Below, piece by piece: positions 42,786-51,112 of a stretch of 64,000 nucleotides of DNA. The stretch comes from CALBPI01 sp038533155 (lineage in GTDB: Bacteria; Pseudomonadota; Gammaproteobacteria; Steroidobacterales; Woeseiaceae). The stretch covers positions 3,902-67,901 of the forward strand of contig JBCAZH010000011.1 in assembly GCA_038533155.1 (NCBI GenBank), given 5' to 3'. The notes beneath the pieces are model-generated. The model did no database searches. It was given only the letters and a program-made list of their open reading frames with translations, and was not told where the DNA came from. The position numbers and the translations under genes are program-made. Each line of letters begins with the position of its first letter. Position 1 is the first letter of the stretch.

Positions 42786-43823
42786 ATGAACGAGGACACA
42801 AACCCGAAACCCCTGACTTACGCGGACGCCGGGGTCGACATCGACGCAGGGAATGCGCTGGTTGAGGCGATTAAACCTGCGGTACGCGCAACAGCTCGAC
42901 CGGAAGTTTTGGGCAATATCGGTGGATTTGGCGGTTTATTTGCCGTCGATTTTCAACGCTACAGGGCCCCTGTTCTCGTATCGGGGACCGATGGTGTCGG
43001 CACGAAGCTCGCGCTCGCACAGAGCCTCGATCAGCACGGTGGCATCGGACGAGACCTCGTCGCAATGTGCGTCAACGACATTGTGGTGTGCGGGGCAGAG
43101 CCTCTATTTTTCCTGGACTACTACGCGACCGGCAAACTCAATGTCGAACAAGCAACGACTGTAGTTACCGGCATTGCCGACGGATGCCGCGATGCCGGGT
43201 GCGCCCTGCTTGGCGGCGAGACCGCCGAAATGCCTGGCATGTATTCGGGAGATGACTACGATCTCGCGGGTTTTGCAGTCGGTGTGGTCGAGCGCGATCA
43301 GATCATCGACGGCCGCAATATTCGAGCGTCCGATCAAGTCATCGGATTGGCCTCCAGTGGCCCGCACTCCAACGGCTACTCGTTGATCCGCAAAGTCCTG
43401 GAGCGCCAAGCAGATCTACAACAGCTTGAGATCGGCGGGCAAGCAGCGAGCGAAGTCTTGATGGCACCCACAACAATTTACGTCCGGGCTATACGTCAAG
43501 TTCAACAATCGTTCACGATCAAGGGCATGGCGCATATCACAGGTGGCGGCTTAACGGAGAACCTCCCACGCACGTTGCCGGAGACTTTGGGCGCGCGCGT
43601 TTCACCTGCGCGTTGGCCGATGCCAGCGGTCTTCGAATGGCTCCAGGAGCGCGGCGGAATCGCACCGCATGAAATGTGGCGAACGTTCAACTGTGGCATA
43701 GGCATGGCGCTTGTCGTGGACGGCGCCGACACCCAAGGTGTCATCGAACGATTGAATGCGGCGGGTCAAGCCGCTTGGCATATCGGCGAAATCACCGACA
43801 ACCCAGGCGTCGAATTCGAATGA
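42786..43823 (+). CDS. purM: Phosphoribosylformylglycinamidine cyclo-ligase
   Basis: Fifth step of purine synthesis, closing the AIR ring with ATP. The 345-residue protein has TYADAGVDIDAGN at the start, SGTDGVGTKLALAQ, CVNDIVVCGAEPLFFLDYYATG, LLGGETAEMPGMY and the C-terminal HITGGGLTENLPR, all PurM blocks. purN overlaps its stop by ATGA, so the two are coupled, as in E. coli. Confidence 0.98.
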   Translation: MNEDTNPKPLTYADAGVDIDAGNALVEAIKPAVRATARPEVLGNIGGFGGLFAVDFQRYRAPVLVSGTDGVGTKLALAQSLDQHGGIGRDLVAMCVNDIVVCGAEPLFFLDYYATGKLNVEQATTVVTGIADGCRDAGCALLGGETAEMPGMYSGDDYDLAGFAVGVVERDQIIDGRNIRASDQVIGLASSGPHSNGYSLIRKVLERQADLQQLEIGGQAASEVLMAPTTIYVRAIRQVQQSFTIKGMAHITGGGLTENLPRTLPETLGARVSPARWPMPAVFEWLQERGGIAPHEMWRTFNCGIGMALVVDGADTQGVIERLNAAGQAAWHIGEITDNPGVEFE

Positions 43824-44482
43824 ACTCGCGTGCGAGAGTGGTCGTGCTGCTGTCCGGTAGCGGCAGCAACCTGCAGGCGTTGATCGACGCCACAGCCAAC
43901 CGTACGTTTCCCGCGCAAATCGTCGGCGTCATCAGCGACCAACCCGATGCCTACGGATTGAAGCGTGCAGCGAACGCAGATATAGCCACTCGATGCTGTG
44001 ACAGAGCAGATTTCAACAACCGCGCCGAGTTCGAAGAGGCCATCGGTGAAGCAATTGCTTCATTCGCACCGGACTTCGTGCTGCTGGCGGGGTTTATGCG
44101 AATCTTACGGGGCAGCCTGCCCGATCGATATTCCGGGCGCATGCTCAACATCCATCCGTCGCTACTGCCGCGACACAAGGGGTTAGACACCCACCAACGC
44201 GCCATTGATGCTGGCGATATCGAGCACGGGTGCACGGTCCATTTCGTGACGCGCGAGCTCGACGCGGGCCCAGGATTGATTCAAGCGAAGCTCGATGTTG
44301 GAGCGACAGCGGATGCCGCGCATCTTGCAGCACGCGTACTCGAACTGGAGCACCAAATCTATCCGCTAGCGTTGCGCTGGTTGGCCGAGGGCAGAGTGTC
44401 GCACTCTGCCGAGGGCGTTCTTCTCGACGGACTCGCGCTGCCCGATCCAGTCGTCATGGACGTCGACGCGCTGCGCTGCTGA
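43820..44482 (+). CDS. purN: Phosphoribosylglycinamide formyltransferase
   Basis: Third step of purine synthesis, using 10-formyl-tetrahydrofolate. The 220-residue protein has the GAR-binding LLSGSGSNLQALID, the catalytic MLNIHPSLLPRHKG (Asn and His) and the D of VTRELDAGP. The ATG overlaps the purM stop. It is convergent with dcd with a single base between the two stops. Confidence 0.97.
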   Translation: MNSRARVVVLLSGSGSNLQALIDATANRTFPAQIVGVISDQPDAYGLKRAANADIATRCCDRADFNNRAEFEEAIGEAIASFAPDFVLLAGFMRILRGSLPDRYSGRMLNIHPSLLPRHKGLDTHQRAIDAGDIEHGCTVHFVTRELDAGPGLIQAKLDVGATADAAHLAARVLELEHQIYPLALRWLAEGRVSHSAEGVLLDGLALPDPVVMDVDALRC

Positions 44483-44483
44483 G

Positions 44484-45050
44484 TTAGGTTCGTGGCACGG
44501 TGACGCCGGTCTGCCCTTGGTACTTGCCACCGCGATCTTTGTAGGACGTCTCGCACACCTCGTCAGACTCGAAAAACAGCATCTGAGCGACGCCTTCATT
44601 GGCGTAAATGCGCGCCGGCAGTGGTGTTGTGTTCGAAAACTCTAGCGTCACTTGGCCTTCCCACTCCGGCTCCAACGGCGTCACATTGACGATGATTCCG
44701 CACCGAGCATAGGTCGACTTGCCAAGACAAATCGTCAACACGTTGCGCGGGATTCGGAAATATTCAACCGTGCGCGCCAACGCAAAAGAGTTTGGCGGAA
44801 TGATGCAAGTGTCGGCTTCCATGTCGACGAAGCTCGACTCATCAAACGCCTTGGGATCCACGACTGCAGAGTTGATGTTGGTGAAGACTTTGAATTCACG
44901 CGAGCAACGAACGTCGTAGCCGTAACTGGAAGTCCCGTAGCTCACCAATCGCCGACCGTCCGATTCACGAACCTGGCCTGGCTCGAAAGGCTCGATCATG
45001 CCTTGTGTTTCGGCCATACGACGTATCCACCGATCCGATTTGATGCTCAT
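44484..45050 (-). CDS. dcd: dCTP deaminase
   Basis: Deaminates dCTP to dUTP for dTMP synthesis. The 188-residue protein has SSYGYDVRCSREFKVF, the active-site LGKSTYARCGIIVNVTPLEPEWEG including the catalytic Glu and KSTYAR, and the C-terminal KYQGQTGVT lid that folds over the nucleotide. It starts 5 bases after the apbC stop; the apbC-dcd pair is usual in this class. Confidence 0.97.
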   Translation of the reverse strand: MSIKSDRWIRRMAETQGMIEPFEPGQVRESDGRRLVSYGTSSYGYDVRCSREFKVFTNINSAVVDPKAFDESSFVDMEADTCIIPPNSFALARTVEYFRIPRNVLTICLGKSTYARCGIIVNVTPLEPEWEGQVTLEFSNTTPLPARIYANEGVAQMLFFESDEVCETSYKDRGGKYQGQTGVTVPRT

Positions 45051-45055
45051 TTTTG

Positions 45056-46150
45056 TTAGGTGTCCTCCACCACAATTTTCGGAAATACCATACTGTAGTC
45101 TTTGCGGCCCTCTGCCAGCGCCAGCCCCCCACTGATCGCGATCTGGCGAAAAGCCAGGGCGAGCGGCGAATCTGGGTCATCAGCAAGCGTCGGCCGACCT
45201 CGATCGAGCCCGTGCCCAATCGCAGGGTCGAGCGGCAACTCGCCGAGCATGCGGATTTGCGCGTCCGCCGCGAGTTTGTGTCCACCGCCTTGCCCGAACA
45301 GCGACGATTCGTGCCCACACTCCGGACAACGGTAAAGACTCATATTCTCCACAACGCCCAGGATCGGTACTGAGACCTTGCGAAACATTTCGAGCCCTTT
45401 GCGGGCATCGGACAACGCGACGTCCTGTGGCGTGGTCACGACGATGGCACCAGCGACGGGCGCGGTTTGGGCCAACGACAATTGAATATCGCCTGTGCCC
45501 GGAGGCAAGTCGATAATCAGAACGTCAAGTTCATGCCATGCCGTTTGCCGAAGGAGTTGGTTCAAGGCGGAGGTCGCCATCGGTCCTCGCCATACTGCAG
45601 GCGCATCACCCTCAAGCAGGAGACCAATCGACATCGCCTGAAGCCCGTATGCCTCGACCGGACGAAATTGCTTGCCGTCGATACTCTCCGGCGGCTGCTC
45701 TGGCAGCCCCAGCATTCGCGGCACACTTGGACCATAAATGTCAGCATCTAGGATACCGACACGCCCCCCCTCGGCCTGCCATGCCAGCGCCAAATTGACA
45801 GCGACACTCGATTTACCAACGCCACCTTTGCCCGATGACACCGCCACAATATTGTTGATCCCCGGCAGTCGTTTGAGGTTGCGTTGCACGCCGAACGCCG
45901 GAATGTCTGTGTGCAAATCAAAGCGCAGGTCGGGCGCTCCATGCGATTGGGCCACTTCACTGAGCGCAGCCCCGATCGCTGGCCACAATCCCTCGCATGC
46001 CACCGGCAAACCAACGCGCCACCCCGCGTTGTCCACCGGTGGTGGCGACAACCGCACACCCAGGACTTCCAGAGACCTACCAAGCCCTGGTAATTCTCGT
46101 GCCCGGAGCTGATCGATCAAAGCATCAATAGACGGTTTTTCCGAAGTCAA
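45056..46150 (-). CDS. apbC: Mrp/ApbC iron-sulfur cluster carrier ATPase
   Basis: P-loop protein that carries and delivers Fe-S clusters. N-terminal MIP18-like region (about 1-90), then VSSGKGGVGKSSVAVNLALA (deviant Walker A), IIDLPPGTGDIQLSL, and the cluster-binding CPEC of YRCPECGHES. I chose TTG 46150 (364 residues) because GAGAAGG lies 5 bases upstream; a GTG at 46210 is also in frame but has no ribosome site. In relatives apbC usually diverges directly from metG; here three genes separate them. Confidence 0.93.
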   Translation of the reverse strand: MTSEKPSIDALIDQLRARELPGLGRSLEVLGVRLSPPPVDNAGWRVGLPVACEGLWPAIGAALSEVAQSHGAPDLRFDLHTDIPAFGVQRNLKRLPGINNIVAVSSGKGGVGKSSVAVNLALAWQAEGGRVGILDADIYGPSVPRMLGLPEQPPESIDGKQFRPVEAYGLQAMSIGLLLEGDAPAVWRGPMATSALNQLLRQTAWHELDVLIIDLPPGTGDIQLSLAQTAPVAGAIVVTTPQDVALSDARKGLEMFRKVSVPILGVVENMSLYRCPECGHESSLFGQGGGHKLAADAQIRMLGELPLDPAIGHGLDRGRPTLADDPDSPLALAFRQIAISGGLALAEGRKDYSMVFPKIVVEDT

Positions 46151-46267
46151 AATGGCCTTCTCGTGGACGTGACCCGCGCGAAAGTGTAGCGGAATTGGGA
46201 GCGCGGTCACATTTTCGACATCAGGGGCTGGTATGCGCGCAAGATGCGATGCGGGGCCCTACTGATG

Positions 46268-46276
46268 TGGCATAAT
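46268..46276 (+). promoter_or_regulatory. Extended -10 promoter of the HEAT-repeat kinase operon
   Basis: TGG-CATAAT, identical to the nine bases before metG, stands 155 bases before the kinase ATG. A transcript from here would start near 46283 and carry a leader of about 150 bases. No other good promoter is visible in the apbC-kinase gap. Confidence 0.45.
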
Positions 46277-46315
46277 CTGTCGCACAAGGGAGACGATACG
46301 GATATCAGGTTTTGC

Positions 46316-46435
46316 ATGCAGCAACCGCGAGTTCGTATGGTGAGATTACCGGTCGCGAGGAGACAGCACGAGAACGTTCGGCAAACGCGTAGAAAAGCGT
46401 TTTTGACCGGTATGCCTGCAACCAGCACTGCATGA
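46316..46435 (+). CDS. Possible 39-residue leader peptide coupled to the kinase gene
   Basis: An ATG with CAGG six bases upstream opens 39 codons that end in a TGA overlapping the kinase ATG (ATGA, 46432-46435). The peptide is very basic (MQQPRVRMVRLPVARRQ at the start). The kinase itself has no Shine-Dalgarno sequence, so translation of this short frame could deliver ribosomes to it. No homology is recognised, and a chance open frame is a real alternative. Confidence 0.25.
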   Translation: MQQPRVRMVRLPVARRQHENVRQTRRKAFLTGMPATSTA

Positions 46436-48837
46436 ATTTCCTAACTGCCTACAAAGCCGATCGGCTGATCGAACAGTTGATGTCGACCGAAGACATCTAC
46501 GAGCCCGCCGCCGAAAAAGCGCTCGCCAAGCTCAAGAAACTTGGTGGCGCAGCGGTTCCTCGTGTCACCGAGGCGTTAGCTAGCGCGAACAAAAAACAAA
46601 CAATGGCGTTGGTCGACGTGTTGAGCGAACTGGCCACCACTAAGACGCTGAAACACTTCGTTGAAGGGTTGTCGGATGGCGACCAGCGTGTGGTGTCGGG
46701 GACCGCTTGGGCGCTATCGAGCAGCAAACAAGTCGATCCGAGCGCAATCCTGCAGTTGCTGGACGAAGATGATATCTCGACGGGTGCTGTGCTCGAGGTC
46801 ATCAACACGCACAAAGAGCGCCTGAGCGTACCGGCATTGCTGAGTAAGGCATACGATCTCCAACCCAACGAACAAGCGGTGCTGTTTCGGATGATCGGCA
46901 GCATTGTTAGAGAGGAGCAGGTACCCGATCTGCTCGCGCGCCTTACCGGCAAAGACCCCATCGTTCGAATGCACATTATCGAGCTGTTGTCGCGGTTCAA
47001 CCGGGCCGATGTCGCTGCAGCGCTCGAAGGGCAGTTGAAATCGAACAACAAGATGGTCCGTGTCGCGGCGTTGAATGCGCTCAGCAAGATGGATGGCGCC
47101 AGTAACATCAAACTGATTTGCTCGCTGCTGATGGACTCGGATGTCGACGTCCAGAACAAGTCTGTGGACGTCATTGTCCGCCTGAATCATCCCGACACCA
47201 TTCGTCATCTAATTCCCGCACTCAAGGACGAGAACGAGTTTAGTCGACGTGCTGCCGTCGAGGTGCTGAACGAAATCGGCACATCCGACTCGATCAAAGA
47301 CCTTCTGACCGCGGTGCGTGACGACGACTGGTGGGTTCGCGCGCGCGCATCCGACGCACTCGCGCAGATCGGTGGCCCACGCGTGGTCAAAGCAGTCATG
47401 CGACTCGTCAAGGACGAAGACCAAGAGATTCGACGCGCAGCGATTGAGATTTTGAACGCAACGAAAGATCCTCAGGCGTTCGATCAACTCCTCCAGGCCA
47501 CGAAGGACGAGGACTGGTGGGTGCGCGAACGTGCGGTCGATGCCCTGGCTGAAATCGGCGATACACGAGCCGTACCGGTTTTGGCGAACATGCTCGGCAA
47601 GAACGAAAAGTCAGATCCGACCGTAGTGCGCGCGCTCGGCAAGCTCGGTGATCGCCGAGTCGCAGGGAAAATTGCGCCTATGATGCTCAAGGGCAACCGT
47701 GAGATCCGCGTCGAAGCGATGAAAGCCGTCGCGATGCTCGTCCAAGAGCAGGACGTTGGCGCGGTCCGAGATAAGCTCCTCGACATTCAAGACTCAGGCG
47801 ACCAGCAGTTGTCAGAGGCTGCAGATCTCGCGCTAGAGACCTTGCAAACACGTTTCTCGGAGGCGGTTCGAGAGCAAGACCGGAAGGCCGAAAAACTGAC
47901 GGAAGGCCAAGCCGGAACCTTGCTCCTGAACGACGAAGAGGCCAACCGTGCGCTGCAGGAAGCGGCGGAGAAAGCAGCGCAAACAGAAGTCGGTCCGCTG
48001 GACATTTCCACGTTGGAGCCAGGCGATGTGGTCGAAAACCGTTACCGATTCGTCAAGCGAATTGGTAAAGGCGCGTTTGGCACCGTGCTTCTGATGGAAG
48101 ACACGGTGGTTGGCGAAGAGCTGATTCTGAAATTCTTGAACCCGAACGTCTCGTCGGACGAGGAGATGATGAAACGGTTCGTGCACGAGCTGAAGTTCTC
48201 CCGTCGAATCACGCATCCAAACGTGATTCGCATCTACGATTTCCTGCATATCCAAGGCAACTATGCCATTTCAATGGAGTACTTCGACTCGCATACGCTC
48301 GGCGCTGAAATCGCTGCCGAGAAACCGATGAACTTCAAGAAGGCGTTGGGCTACGCCAACGATATCGCGACCGGAATGGGCGTGGCGCACGCGGCGGGCG
48401 TGATCCATCGCGACCTGAAACCTGCCAATATCCTGATCGACGACTCCGGACTCCTGAAAATCGTGGACTTCGGTGTCGCCGCGGCGGCCAAGAGCGGTGA
48501 CACGCAGCTGACCAAGACCGGTTACGTGATCGGGTCACCGAAGTATATGGCGCCCGAACAGATTCTCGGTAAGAAGGTCGAAGAAACCGCCGACATCTAC
48601 AGCCTCGGCGTGATTCTGTACGAGATGATCACAGGTTCGCCGCCATACACACGGGGCGATCATATGTCTGTCATGTACCAACATGTTCAAGGCAAAGCCG
48701 CGCACTGCCAAGAGCTCAACGACAAGATTCCGGATGACCTGGCCGCGATCGTGACCAAACTCATGTCTGTCGACAAAACCGACCGCTATCAGACAATGCA
48801 CGATGTCCGAGAAGCGTTGGAGACGGTAAACGTCTGA
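46432..48837 (+). CDS. HEAT-repeat Ser/Thr protein kinase
   Basis: An 801-residue two-part protein without a signal peptide or membrane segment. Residues about 20-450 are tandem HEAT-type helical repeats of about 31 residues; two near copies, DDWWVRARASDALAQIGG and DEDWWVRERAVDALAEIGD, lie two repeats apart. A charged linker follows (about 455-530). The C-terminal kinase (about 538-800) is complete: GKGAFG 545-550, Lys567, HRDLKPAN with Asp661, DFG 679-681 and MAPEQ. It should be an active cytoplasmic Ser/Thr kinase with a protein-binding scaffold. Two PilT-type ATPase genes follow on the same strand, suggesting that the pilus motor is its partner or target; that link is inference. Confidence 0.93.
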   Translation: MNFLTAYKADRLIEQLMSTEDIYEPAAEKALAKLKKLGGAAVPRVTEALASANKKQTMALVDVLSELATTKTLKHFVEGLSDGDQRVVSGTAWALSSSKQVDPSAILQLLDEDDISTGAVLEVINTHKERLSVPALLSKAYDLQPNEQAVLFRMIGSIVREEQVPDLLARLTGKDPIVRMHIIELLSRFNRADVAAALEGQLKSNNKMVRVAALNALSKMDGASNIKLICSLLMDSDVDVQNKSVDVIVRLNHPDTIRHLIPALKDENEFSRRAAVEVLNEIGTSDSIKDLLTAVRDDDWWVRARASDALAQIGGPRVVKAVMRLVKDEDQEIRRAAIEILNATKDPQAFDQLLQATKDEDWWVRERAVDALAEIGDTRAVPVLANMLGKNEKSDPTVVRALGKLGDRRVAGKIAPMMLKGNREIRVEAMKAVAMLVQEQDVGAVRDKLLDIQDSGDQQLSEAADLALETLQTRFSEAVREQDRKAEKLTEGQAGTLLLNDEEANRALQEAAEKAAQTEVGPLDISTLEPGDVVENRYRFVKRIGKGAFGTVLLMEDTVVGEELILKFLNPNVSSDEEMMKRFVHELKFSRRITHPNVIRIYDFLHIQGNYAISMEYFDSHTLGAEIAAEKPMNFKKALGYANDIATGMGVAHAAGVIHRDLKPANILIDDSGLLKIVDFGVAAAAKSGDTQLTKTGYVIGSPKYMAPEQILGKKVEETADIYSLGVILYEMITGSPPYTRGDHMSVMYQHVQGKAAHCQELNDKIPDDLAAIVTKLMSVDKTDRYQTMHDVREALETVNV

Positions 48838-48865
48838 TCTTGTCCGCATTTTCGGCATCCGGCAC

Positions 48866-48894
48866 TTGCCATCCCAGAATGGCTGTCAGATAGT
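48866..48894 (+). promoter_or_regulatory. Promoter of the first PilT-family gene (-35, 17-bp spacer, -10, leaderless)
   Basis: TTGCCA (48866-48871), a 17-base spacer, GATAGT (48889-48894) and 6 bases lead to the ATG at 48901. This is the clearest sigma-70-type promoter in the window and the only leaderless candidate with a good -35 box. It lies in the 63-base gap after the kinase gene, so the two ATPases can be made without the kinase. Confidence 0.6.
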
Positions 48895-48900
48895 CTGCGT

Positions 48901-49995
48901 ATGGCAAGAATTGACGCATTTCTGAAGCTCGGGCTAGCGCAAGGCTGTTCGGACATTCACCTCGCCGTCGGTGTGCCACCCATGCTGCGCATGAGCGGTG
49001 ATCTGATGCCGATCAAGTTCCGTGATCTCGGCGAATCAGAATTGAACAACTATGTCGCCGAGATCCTCACCGAGGCTCAGCAGGAGAAGTTCGCGACCGG
49101 CAACGACCTCGACTTTTCGTACGTCGCGGAGGACATCGGCCGATTTCGAGTCAACATGTTCCGCAAAGATACCGGCGTCGGCGCCGTGTTCCGGAGCATC
49201 CCCAACGAAATCCCCTCACTCTCCTCGCTGAATTTACCGCCTGTCATTGAGACGTTGTGCGACTACCATCAGGGTATGGTGCTGGTGACCGGTTCAACGG
49301 GAACAGGAAAGTCGACCACTTTGGCGGCGATGATCAATCACCTCAATCAGACCCGTAACCTCAACATCATCAGCCTTGAGGATCCGATCGAATTTGTGCA
49401 TGAGAGTCAGCGCAGTCAGGTCATTCAAAGAGAATACGGCACGCATATCCCATCGTTTGCTGCAGGTGTGCGCGCGGCGATGCGCCAGGATCCGGATGTG
49501 ATTTTGGTTGGCGAGATGCGCGATATGGAAACCATTTCGATGGCGATGACCGCAGCTGAAACGGGGCATTTGGTGCTCGGGACGTTACATACGACCGGTG
49601 CCGTGAAAACCATCGACCGGATCATCGACGCTTTGCCCGGCGAATTGCGCGAGCAAACCAAGAGTTTCATCTCACAGTCGCTGAAGGCGGTGGTCACACA
49701 GGTGCTGGTCAAGAAACCTGGCGGTCAAGGACGCGTCGCAAAGCACGAAATTCTGGTGAACAACAAAGCGATCGGCAATCTCATCTTGACCGATCAAACC
49801 CACCAAATTCAGTCGCAGCTGCAAATGGGCTCCGATGCCGGCATGCAGACCATGGATATGGCACTGCTCGAAGGTATCAACAAATCCGAGATCGACCCAG
49901 ACGACGCGTACCGTTACGCGAACGACAAGCGAAAGTTCCAACGGTTCGTCACCAACACCGATTTGTTGCCGCGGCTCGACATCGCCAGCGGCTAA
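48901..49995 (+). CDS. PilT-family type IV pilus retraction ATPase (first of two)
   Basis: A 364-residue hexameric secretion ATPase. N-terminal PAS-like domain with GCSDIHLAVGVPPMLRMSG; Walker A GSTGTGKS 131-138; the Asp box LEDPIEF; Walker B ILVGEMRD from 201; His box GTLHTTGAVKTIDR. The C-terminal AIRNLIRE motif of true PilT is degenerate here (AIGNLILT), and the tail RKFQRFVTNTDLL is long, so it may be closer to PilU or to PilT2-type paralogues. ATPase activity is expected; the exact role (retraction or accessory) is open. It lies between the kinase and a second copy. Confidence 0.9.
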   Translation: MARIDAFLKLGLAQGCSDIHLAVGVPPMLRMSGDLMPIKFRDLGESELNNYVAEILTEAQQEKFATGNDLDFSYVAEDIGRFRVNMFRKDTGVGAVFRSIPNEIPSLSSLNLPPVIETLCDYHQGMVLVTGSTGTGKSTTLAAMINHLNQTRNLNIISLEDPIEFVHESQRSQVIQREYGTHIPSFAAGVRAAMRQDPDVILVGEMRDMETISMAMTAAETGHLVLGTLHTTGAVKTIDRIIDALPGELREQTKSFISQSLKAVVTQVLVKKPGGQGRVAKHEILVNNKAIGNLILTDQTHQIQSQLQMGSDAGMQTMDMALLEGINKSEIDPDDAYRYANDKRKFQRFVTNTDLLPRLDIASG

Positions 49996-50007
49996 CCGGA
50001 TCTTAGT

Positions 50008-51093
50008 ATGGCCACCTCGGAAGAACGCACAGCTCGGAAAATCGATAGCTACCTGCTTGAGACCGTTAAGTCAGGTGGGTCGGATCTTCACTTCATGGCT
50101 GGCGACCCTGCGCGAATGAGAGTGCATGGCGAGCTGCGTGCGATGGGCAACAGCAATCTGACTCAGTCGCATGTTGAAGACGCGTTGTTTGAAATCATGA
50201 CGCCGTCGACCAAGCGGGTGTTCAACAAAGAAAACTCGGCTGACTTCGCGTACGAAATTCCCGGTGTGTCCCGTTTTCGCGTCAACGTGCTGCGCCAACT
50301 CAATGGGATGGGAGCCGTCCTGCGGGCTATCCCAAGCCAAACCAAAACACTGGAAGAGTTGAGCATGCCGGCGGCGGTCAAAAATCTCTGCCGACAGCCC
50401 CAAGGGCTCATCCTGGTGACCGGCAAAACCGGATCCGGGAAGTCCACGACACTGGCGGCGATGATCAATGAACTCAACGATCGACTCAAAGGACACATCC
50501 TTACGATTGAGGACCCGATCGAATTTGTTCACCAGCGTAAGGGCTGCTTGATCAGCCAACGCGAGATCGGCAAACACAGCAAGAGCTTTGCCGCAGCCCT
50601 GCACTCGGCATTGCGCGAAGACCCCGACATCATTCTGGTGGGTGAGATGCGCGATCTCGAAACCATCAGCATCGCGGTCACCGCCGCCGAGATGGGCATC
50701 CTCGTTATGGGCACCTTGCACACCAATGGCGCAGCGCCGACGATCGACCGGATCATCAATTCATTCCCGTCGGAAAAACAGGCGCAAATTCGCACGATGC
50801 TGTCGACGTCCCTGCGCGGGGTTGTGTCGCAACAGCTGGTGCCGACCAAGGGAAAACCCGGCAGGGTGGCGGCGCTTGAGATCATGGTCAATACGCCCGC
50901 GATCAGTAATTTGATTCGCCAAGGTAAAATCGACCAACTCGAAAATGCGATTCAGAGCGGTGCCGCGCAAGGGATGAAGACCATGGACAGTGCGCTTCAA
51001 GAGCTTTACGACACAGCGATGATCAGTGGCCGCGACGCCTACGAGAAGTCCATCAACAAGATCCGCTTCGCTAACGTCAAAGACAACACCTGA
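50008..51093 (+). CDS. PilT-family type IV pilus retraction ATPase (second of two)
   Basis: A 361-residue paralogue of the preceding gene, starting 12 bases after it. Walker A is GKTGSGKS at 139-146, Walker B ILVGEMRD ends near 216, and the His box is GTLHTNGAAPTIDR. The C-terminus reads AISNLIRQ, close to the PilT motif AIRNLIRE needed for retraction. Of the pair this is the more PilT-like. The usual pilT-pilU neighbours (yggS, proC) are absent, and metG follows. Confidence 0.9.
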   Translation: MATSEERTARKIDSYLLETVKSGGSDLHFMAGDPARMRVHGELRAMGNSNLTQSHVEDALFEIMTPSTKRVFNKENSADFAYEIPGVSRFRVNVLRQLNGMGAVLRAIPSQTKTLEELSMPAAVKNLCRQPQGLILVTGKTGSGKSTTLAAMINELNDRLKGHILTIEDPIEFVHQRKGCLISQREIGKHSKSFAAALHSALREDPDIILVGEMRDLETISIAVTAAEMGILVMGTLHTNGAAPTIDRIINSFPSEKQAQIRTMLSTSLRGVVSQQLVPTKGKPGRVAALEIMVNTPAISNLIRQGKIDQLENAIQSGAAQGMKTMDSALQELYDTAMISGRDAYEKSINKIRFANVKDNT

Positions 51094-51096
51094 ACG

Positions 51097-51105
51097 TGGC
51101 ATAAT
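51097..51105 (+). promoter_or_regulatory. Extended -10 promoter of metG (leaderless spacing)
   Basis: TGG-CATAAT lies just after the stop of the second ATPase gene and ends 7 bases before the metG ATG. No Shine-Dalgarno sequence is present. It gives metG, and perhaps the rsx genes after it, a promoter independent of the kinase operon. Confidence 0.55.
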
Positions 51106-51112
51106 CGCGGCG

